Assembly: GCF_002142215.1 (NCBI RefSeq)
Contig: NZ_NAST01000001.1
Location: forward strand, 124,001 to 188,000
Direction: 5' to 3'
Length of the DNA stretch: 64,000 bases
Origin: Gilliamella sp. N-G2
Lineage (GTDB): Bacteria > Pseudomonadota > Gammaproteobacteria > Enterobacterales > Orbaceae
The notes below the pieces were generated by a model. It did no database searches and was not told the origin of the DNA. It saw nothing but the letters and a program-made list of their open reading frames with translations. Position numbers and translations under genes: made by a program. Positions 58,994-64,000 of the stretch are shown in pieces. The stretch's first letter is position 1; each line of letters starts with the position of its first letter.

Positions 58994-60091
58994 TTATTTT
59001 TTACGAAGAACAATACCTGTTTCAACATGATCTGTATAAGGAAACTGGTCAAACATCGCAAAATGTTCGATATAGTGCGTTTTAGTCAGTTGTTGCAAAT
59101 TATCTTTTAGGGTTTGAGGATTACATGAGATGTAGACAATTCGTTGATAACTTTGAATAATATTAATCGTTTTACCATCCAAACCCGCTCGAGGTGGATC
59201 AACTAACACCGTTTGACAATGATAATTATCCAAATTAATCCCTTTTAATCGATTAAATTCTCGCTCTTTTTTAATTGCACTACTAAACTCTTCAGCAGAT
59301 AATCGCACAATACTCAGGTTATCAATATTATTGATTTTGATATTATGTTGCGCTGAATAGACTGAAGCTTTGGCAATTTCGGTCGCTAAAACCTTACGAA
59401 AATTTTGTGCCAAAGCAATCGAAAAATTACCATTACCACAATAAAATTCAAGTAAATCCCCTTCCGACCCTTTAGTCACCGAAATAGCCCATTCCAGCAT
59501 TTTTATATTGATAGCCGCATTAGGCTGAGTAAAACTATTTTCTACTTGTCGGTAACTAAAAGTTTTATCGAATATTGGTAAAGTCTCATCAACATAATCA
59601 ACATTGACCGCAATTTTCTGATTGCTTGCTCGACCAACTAGATTGGCTTTAATACCTCGTTCAGTTATTTGTTGCTTCAATTTCTCCGCGGCAATTATCC
59701 ACTGTGCATCTAATTTTTTATGATACAAAAGTGTGATCAATAACTGTCCACTAAGCGTTGAGAGATAATCGATTTGAAAAAGTTGATGACGTAAAATATC
59801 GTTATATTGAATTAACGGTAAAATGGTCTGCATTGCATTATTAATTAATTTTACGGCAATAGGAAAACTATCAATTCTTACTCTTTTCTTAGTTTTTTTA
59901 TCATACATAATATGATAAATCTCATCACCATTATGCCAAATTCTAAATTCAGCACGCATTCGATAATGACTGATTGGTGAAGAGTAAGTCACTAATTCAG
60001 GCAAGGAAAAATCTGAGAGTATAGTTTTTAAATTGGTTATTTTTTTGTTTAGTTGTTGGTTATATTTATCGTTAGAAAAAGATTCTGTCAT
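58994..60091 (-). CDS. trmA: tRNA (uracil-54-C5)-methyltransferase
   Basis: 365-residue SAM enzyme making m5U54 in tRNA (E. coli TrmA is 366). The SAM motif is [18 protein letters not shown], the DPPRAGLD motif is intact, and the catalytic Cys is in [11 protein letters not shown]. The general base Glu is in DHVETGIVL at the C-terminus. Intact and standing alone on the minus strand. Confidence 0.96.
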   Translation of the reverse strand: MTESFSNDKYNQQLNKKITNLKTILSDFSLPELVTYSSPISHYRMRAEFRIWHNGDEIYHIMYDKKTKKRVRIDSFPIAVKLINNAMQTILPLIQYNDILRHQLFQIDYLSTLSGQLLITLLYHKKLDAQWIIAAEKLKQQITERGIKANLVGRASNQKIAVNVDYVDETLPIFDKTFSYRQVENSFTQPNAAINIKMLEWAISVTKGSEGDLLEFYCGNGNFSIALAQNFRKVLATEIAKASVYSAQHNIKINNIDNLSIVRLSAEEFSSAIKKEREFNRLKGINLDNYHCQTVLVDPPRAGLDGKTINIIQSYQRIVYISCNPQTLKDNLQQLTKTHYIEHFAMFDQFPYTDHVETGIVLRKK

Positions 60092-60341
60092 ATTTTTAAT
60101 TCGATCATCAATTTAGATAAAGTGTGAATAGTATTCGCTATCTTATAAAGTGTTTAATTCTATCATAATCCCCAACCTATGATAAGGTTATAGGCGAGTA
60201 GCTGCTTTATTATCTACCGTGTTTGTCGTCAAAACCAGTTTTATGCTTGTTTAAAGCTAAATCAGTTGCGCGTCGATAAAGATTGTAGTTATAGCGATTG
60301 CCGTTATAATGTGGAGCAAAATGATAGATTGGAAGAGCACT

Positions 60342-61652
60342 ATGACAACGCAAACTTTCACTGATTTACAGTTAGATGATATTTTAATTGAAAACCTTCA
60401 AGTGCAAAACATTCACGAACCCACCGCAATTCAAGCACAAACCATTCCAGTAGCTTTAGACGGTAAAGATGTTTTGGGGTCGGCGCCGACAGGTACCGGT
60501 AAAACGTTAGCCTTTCTCATTCCAGCCGTTCAGCATTTACTTGATTTTCCACGTCGAAAACCAGGGCCACCAAGAGTTTTAATTTTAGCCCCTACTCGTG
60601 AATTAACCATGCAAATAGCTGAACAAGCCAAGTTACTTACCGAGTCAACTCACCTAAGTATAGCTACGATTACCGGTGGTGTTGCTTATATGAACCATGC
60701 TGAAGTATTTAGTAAAAATCAAGATATTGTCATAGCCACTACTGGTCGATTATTACAGTATATTAAAGAAGAAAACTTCGATTGTCGTGCAGTTGAAATG
60801 TTAATATTGGACGAAGCAGACCGTATGTTAGATATGGGATTTGCTCAGGATGTGGAAACTATTTCGGCTGAAACTCGCTGGCGAAAACAAACCCTACTGT
60901 TTTCAGCAACATTAGAGGGTGAAGGTTTACACAGTTTTGCTAATCGTATTCTTAACGAACCAGTTGAAATTAATGCCGATCCTTCGCGAAAAGAACGAAA
61001 AAAGATTTTACAATTCTATTATCGTGCCGATGATTTGACTCACAAAGTGGCATTATTAACACACTTGTTGAAACAAGAGGAAGTTAAAAAAACCATTGTC
61101 TTTGTGCGTAAACGTGAACGAGTGCATGAATTAGTATCATTACTGCATCAAGCTGATATTCATAGTTGTTATTTAGAGGGTGAAATGGTGCAAGCCAAAC
61201 GTAATGAAGCCATTAAACGAATGAATAATAACAGCGTTAATGTACTGGTCGCCACTGATGTTGCTGCTAGAGGAATTGATATTGATGATATTACTCATGT
61301 CATTAATTTCGATGCACCTAAAACAGCCGATGTATATTTACACCGAATTGGGCGCACCGCAAGAGCAGGAAAAAAAGGTACCGCCATTATGCTCGTTGAA
61401 GCTCACGATAATGAATTATTACAGAAAATTGAACGTTATATTCGTGAACCAATCAAATTAAGAACCATTGATGAACTACGTCCAAAAACCAAAGCCCCAA
61501 AACCGGTGACTAAAAAGAAACCTTCGCAAAAAACTAAACAAAAAAACGCAGCTAAAAAACAAGAAGAAACGAAAAAGAAAAAAGTAAAACAACGTCACCG
61601 AGATACTAAAAATAAAGGAAAACCCAATAAAATGATAATTAAAACCGAATAA
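60342..61652 (+). CDS. srmB: DEAD-box RNA helicase SrmB
   Basis: 436-residue helicase of 50S ribosome assembly. The N-terminus MTTQTFTDLQLDDILIEN resembles SrmB. It has Walker A APTGTGKT, then PTREL, DEAD in LILDEADRMLDMGF, SAT, and HRIGRTARAG. LDFPRRKPGPPRVLI matches a SrmB-specific stretch. The last 60 residues are very Lys-rich. ATG 60342 is chosen because GGAAGAG lies upstream; an ORF extends 11 codons further. Confidence 0.95.
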   Translation: MTTQTFTDLQLDDILIENLQVQNIHEPTAIQAQTIPVALDGKDVLGSAPTGTGKTLAFLIPAVQHLLDFPRRKPGPPRVLILAPTRELTMQIAEQAKLLTESTHLSIATITGGVAYMNHAEVFSKNQDIVIATTGRLLQYIKEENFDCRAVEMLILDEADRMLDMGFAQDVETISAETRWRKQTLLFSATLEGEGLHSFANRILNEPVEINADPSRKERKKILQFYYRADDLTHKVALLTHLLKQEEVKKTIVFVRKRERVHELVSLLHQADIHSCYLEGEMVQAKRNEAIKRMNNNSVNVLVATDVAARGIDIDDITHVINFDAPKTADVYLHRIGRTARAGKKGTAIMLVEAHDNELLQKIERYIREPIKLRTIDELRPKTKAPKPVTKKKPSQKTKQKNAAKKQEETKKKKVKQRHRDTKNKGKPNKMIIKTE

Positions 61653-61776
61653 TAATTTGCTTATCATAGGTTAAACTAATGAAATCAATCGCTGATAACA
61701 ACTTGGCGTATTGTCATAGATTGCTATAATGCACTGCATAGAAAATATAAATATTCGTTACACAAGGAGACATTTT

Positions 61777-62379
61777 ATGACATTAGTAACTCGTAAAGCA
61801 CCAGATTTTACTTCAGCAGCGGTGCTGGGTTCTGGTGAGATTGTGAATAATTTTAATTTAGCTGAGCATATCAAAGGTAAATATGCTGTTGTATTTTTCT
61901 GGCCTATGGATTTTACTTTTGTATGCCCTTCTGAAATTATTGCATTTGATCATCGTTTAGAAGAGTTCAAAAAACGTGGTGTTGAAGTAATTGGTGTCTC
62001 TATGGATTCTGAATATGTTCATAATGCATGGCGAAACACGCCACAAGATAAAGGTGGTATTGGTGAAGTAAAATTCCCAATCGTAGCTGACATTAAACAT
62101 AGTATTATGCAAGACTACGGTGTTGAACATCCTGAAGCTGGAGTTGCGCTTCGTGCTTCATTCTTTATCGATAAAACCGGTGTGGTGCGTCACGAAACCA
62201 TTAATGATTTACCAATTGGTCGTAACATTGATGAAATGCTACGTATTGTGGATGCTTTCCAATTCCATGAGGAACATGGTGAAGTATGTCCTGCACAATG
62301 GACTAAAGGCAAACAAGGTATGCAAGCAAATCCAAATGGTGTTGCTAGCTACTTAAAACAACATGCTAAAGAAATCTAA
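61777..62379 (+). CDS. Typical 2-Cys peroxiredoxin (TsaA/Prx1-like)
   Basis: 200-residue peroxiredoxin reducing peroxides. Peroxidatic Cys50 is in DFTFVCPSEI and resolving Cys171 in GEVCPAQW. The C-terminal YF-motif region is shortened (SYLKQHAKEI). Closer to the Prx1/TsaA group than to E. coli AhpC; no ahpF adjacent. AAGGAG lies a few bases upstream of ATG 61777. It ends with a strong terminator. Confidence 0.93.
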   Translation: MTLVTRKAPDFTSAAVLGSGEIVNNFNLAEHIKGKYAVVFFWPMDFTFVCPSEIIAFDHRLEEFKKRGVEVIGVSMDSEYVHNAWRNTPQDKGGIGEVKFPIVADIKHSIMQDYGVEHPEAGVALRASFFIDKTGVVRHETINDLPIGRNIDEMLRIVDAFQFHEEHGEVCPAQWTKGKQGMQANPNGVASYLKQHAKEI

Positions 62380-62427
62380 CCATTTTTTGACACTAAGTAA
62401 TAATATTCTTACTTTCTTTCTGACTTT

Positions 62428-62453
62428 AACCGGAGTTTATCTCCGGTTTTTTT
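62428..62453 (+). terminator. Terminator of the peroxiredoxin gene
   Basis: AACCGGAG and CTCCGGTT form an 8-base stem around TTTAT, followed by a run of T. Confidence 0.9.
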
Positions 62454-62510
62454 ATTTCTATAAACGCTAAAATAATTTATCTAAATAAAAGTTTAATCAT
62501 TAATTGTTTA

Positions 62511-62843
62511 TTAATGACCAGAAATATTAGAGAAAAGATTGATAATTACCACGCCAAATATAATAAACCCCATACCAATTAATGCGGCAAGATCTAATGA
62601 TTGCTTTAAGAAGATCCAGGCGATTAAACTGATGATAATAATCCCTATTCCTGACCAAATTGCATAAGCTATGCCCACAGGTATAGTTTTCAAGGCTAGC
62701 GATAGAATATAGAAAGAGGCACTATAACCGATTATGGTGATAATCGAAAAAACCAAGTTGGTAAAACCATTAGATAGTTTTAATGAAGATGTTGCAATGA
62801 CCTCACAGATAATTGCCCCCAAAAGTAGTAGATATGCGTTCAT
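62511..62843 (-). CDS. SMR-family small multidrug efflux protein (EmrE/QacE-like)
   Basis: 110-residue, four-helix inner-membrane antiporter. The essential Glu14 is in [25 protein letters not shown]2-TM3 reads [26 protein letters not shown], and TM4 has [17 protein letters not shown]. Length and residue pattern match the family, whose members expel cationic drugs or guanidinium. A subtype (EmrE or SugE/Gdx) cannot be fixed, though [10 protein letters not shown] favours EmrE. Confidence 0.93.
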   Translation of the reverse strand: MNAYLLLLGAIICEVIATSSLKLSNGFTNLVFSIITIIGYSASFYILSLALKTIPVGIAYAIWSGIGIIIISLIAWIFLKQSLDLAALIGMGFIIFGVVIINLFSNISGH

Positions 62844-63299
62844 ATGATTACTCTTTAATAAGTTAAAATTTTAATCAATAGGATATAGACTCGTTGTGGT
62901 ACATTTTTATAGAGTATTGCGATATTAAAATGCGCTAAATAGATTATGATTTATGGAATATTACAACTGTTAATGGTGGTTTAGGTACCTACTAATAAAT
63001 GATTAGCTTAAATGCCCATATATAAAATATAACCAACATCGGCTATTGCTGTTTATTATACCTAAAAATAAGGAACTTGCAGTCTCTTTTATTAATGTAG
63101 AGTGATTAACGTCAGCAAATTAGCTGATTTTTTAGACAGAAATTTTACTAAACTTGAATACTCTATTCATTTTAATGTTCATCTATTTCAATATCAGACA
63201 ATATAAATTGCTAAAAAAGTAATAAAATCTTTCATATAGTGCTAGTGTAGTTATGGTTATAATTTATAACATTTCTTAAAAATCTTAATATTTCATTAA
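62844..63299. other. Gene-poor region with a possible fragment
   Basis: No clear gene. A GTG-initiated frame of 36 codons near 63100-63207 reads VINVSKLADFLDRNFTKLEY and ends QYQTI; it looks like the start of a lost protein but has no family match. The rest is AT-rich with no terminator or RNA gene I can support. Confidence 0.35.
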
Positions 63300-63551
63300 T
63301 TAGAAAAACACTCCTCAAAGGTTAAGTCTATCAAGGGTGATGTAGTTATTTATAACACCGATGATATTGTAACTCGATCATTTATTACTAACGTTACGCC
63401 TTTAATAATTGGATATAGTAAAAATAGAACAATGAAAAAATCAACAAATGATTTATCAACAATAACTATAATGACAGATATCGTCTCATCAATTCCAATA
63501 GAAACTTTTAGTGATCAGATTAATTTTATAGCAATTGTTTTTTGCGGTAGC
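63300..63551 (+). pseudogene. Gene fragment of unknown family
   Basis: An open frame from 63300 to a TAG at 63549-63551 without a usable start before Met38. It reads VKSIKGDVVIYNTDDIVTRS, then TNVTPLIIGYSKNRTMKKST and IPIETFSDQINFIAIVFLR. The composition is like real protein. The nearby AT-rich context and missing N-terminus suggest a remnant of an accessory gene. No family is recognised. Confidence 0.3.
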
Positions 63552-63594
63552 TAAAAATGATGTAGTAAGTTCAGTTTAAAATTCACTGGAACAG

Positions 63595-64000
63595 TTATAA
63601 TGTTGTTATGCGCTTTAGCTTCGGCGAGTTGGAATTTATATCCTTTTTTTCTTTTTTTGATAATTCAACACCAATTTCATGCTGAATAGAGACTTTTTCA
63701 CTATGAGAAAAATATGGTTGAAATCTATCAGAAAAAAATAAATCAACACCATCAATTGAAATACATGGTATAACAGTATCAGTATTGATTAAAAAAATAT
63801 TCTCTCCATCTGATTTAACTTTTGCATGTATTTTATTCAAGGCTTGTTGTTTATTAATCAATGTATCTGTCTTAGAATTTACTGAAACAATTTGATTATG
63901 GTTTATGATAAAATTATCTGTCTTTCCGTCATAATAACAGTTGAATGTTGGTCTTTTACTTAACCAACCCTGAATCTCTTGACAGATAAAAAGTATTTCG
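63595..64000 (-). CDS. C-terminal part of an unknown protein, cut by window edge
   Basis: Open frame of 134 codons without stop up to the window edge, ending TTL at 63595. Near the edge it reads EILFICQEIQGWLSKRPTFN and CYYDGKTDNFIINHNQIVSV, and in the middle PCISIDGVDLFFSDRFQPYF. The frame upstream of the first TTG at 63861 continues, so the true start lies beyond the window. The tail is Lys/Asn-rich. I do not recognise a family; it may belong to an accessory locus with the fragment at 63300. Confidence 0.5.
   Translation of the reverse strand, partial: EILFICQEIQGWLSKRPTFNCYYDGKTDNFIINHNQIVSVNSKTDTLINKQQALNKIHAKVKSDGENIFLINTDTVIPCISIDGVDLFFSDRFQPYFSHSEKVSIQHEIGVELSKKEKKDINSNSPKLKRITTL

Noticed and set aside
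61476-61667. 63-codon Phe-rich minus-strand frame
   Set aside because: Reverse of the Lys-rich srmB tail; Phe/Leu richness is the expected shadow of AAA and AAG codons.

Overview
The window is AT-rich gammaproteobacterial chromosome. Housekeeping genes (erpA, hemL, bcp, bamE, dapB, tadA, tamA/tamB, hldD-waaF-waaC, srmB) resemble enterobacterial and Pasteurella-type proteins. Low GC, short intergenic spaces and many freshly broken genes suggest a host-restricted gut bacterium. My best inference is Orbaceae (Gilliamella or a relative); I could not test this by search.

Region by region: (a) 1-5.4 kb is a decaying quinate/shikimate locus on mixed strands: partial ydiB, a broken TIM-barrel isomerase/epimerase gene, one dead and one intact YdiN/YdiM-type MFS permease, and an aroL-like kinase gene with an internal deletion. 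(b) 5.8-9.4 kb holds an aldo/keto reductase, a LysR gene with one in-frame stop, and a WYL regulator divergent from a VOC protein. (c) 9.4-15.1 kb has tRNA-Leu and tRNA-Gly, erpA/hemL, bcp, perM, yjgR and ydcH. (d) 15.2-19.6 kb has a small ORF with its own terminator, mgtA with an unusually long leader carrying two small ORFs, and a near-symmetrical promoter shared with an unknown membrane protein gene. (e) 19.7-32.9 kb has topB, zntB and a heme island: chuW-chuX-chuY-hmuU-hmuV on the minus strand, Fur-type boxes, and a duplicated hmuT-hmuR unit on the plus strand whose first receptor copy is a remnant.

(f) 33-35.2 kb has a small membrane protein, a pentapeptide-repeat protein, prophage debris (DUF1351-like) and tRNA-Arg. 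(g) 35.5-38.6 kb has rep and dusA. (h) 38.8-40.3 kb holds an FRG-domain remnant and a metallo-beta-lactamase-fold gene broken by one base in an A tract. (i) 40.7-56.6 kb is core: bamE, fklB, an MFS transporter, dapB-tadA, hpt-tamA-tamB, a stand-alone mnmD, plsC-cmoM and the LPS heptose operon hldD-waaF-waaC-yejL. (j) 56.6-64 kb has a CusRS-like two-component pair, a strong small-RNA candidate, trmA, srmB, a 2-Cys peroxiredoxin, an SMR efflux protein and gene fragments running off the edge.

The clearest functional module is heme iron acquisition: an outer-membrane TonB receptor, periplasmic HmuT, the HmuUV ABC transporter, and cytoplasmic anaerobic ring opening by ChuW with ChuX as carrier and ChuY as reductase. 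This fits a microaerobic or anaerobic gut life. The most novel candidates are the intergenic small RNA at 58.8 kb, the symmetrical promoter with a two-ORF leader upstream of mgtA, and the homopolymer-interrupted MBL gene beside an FRG remnant.
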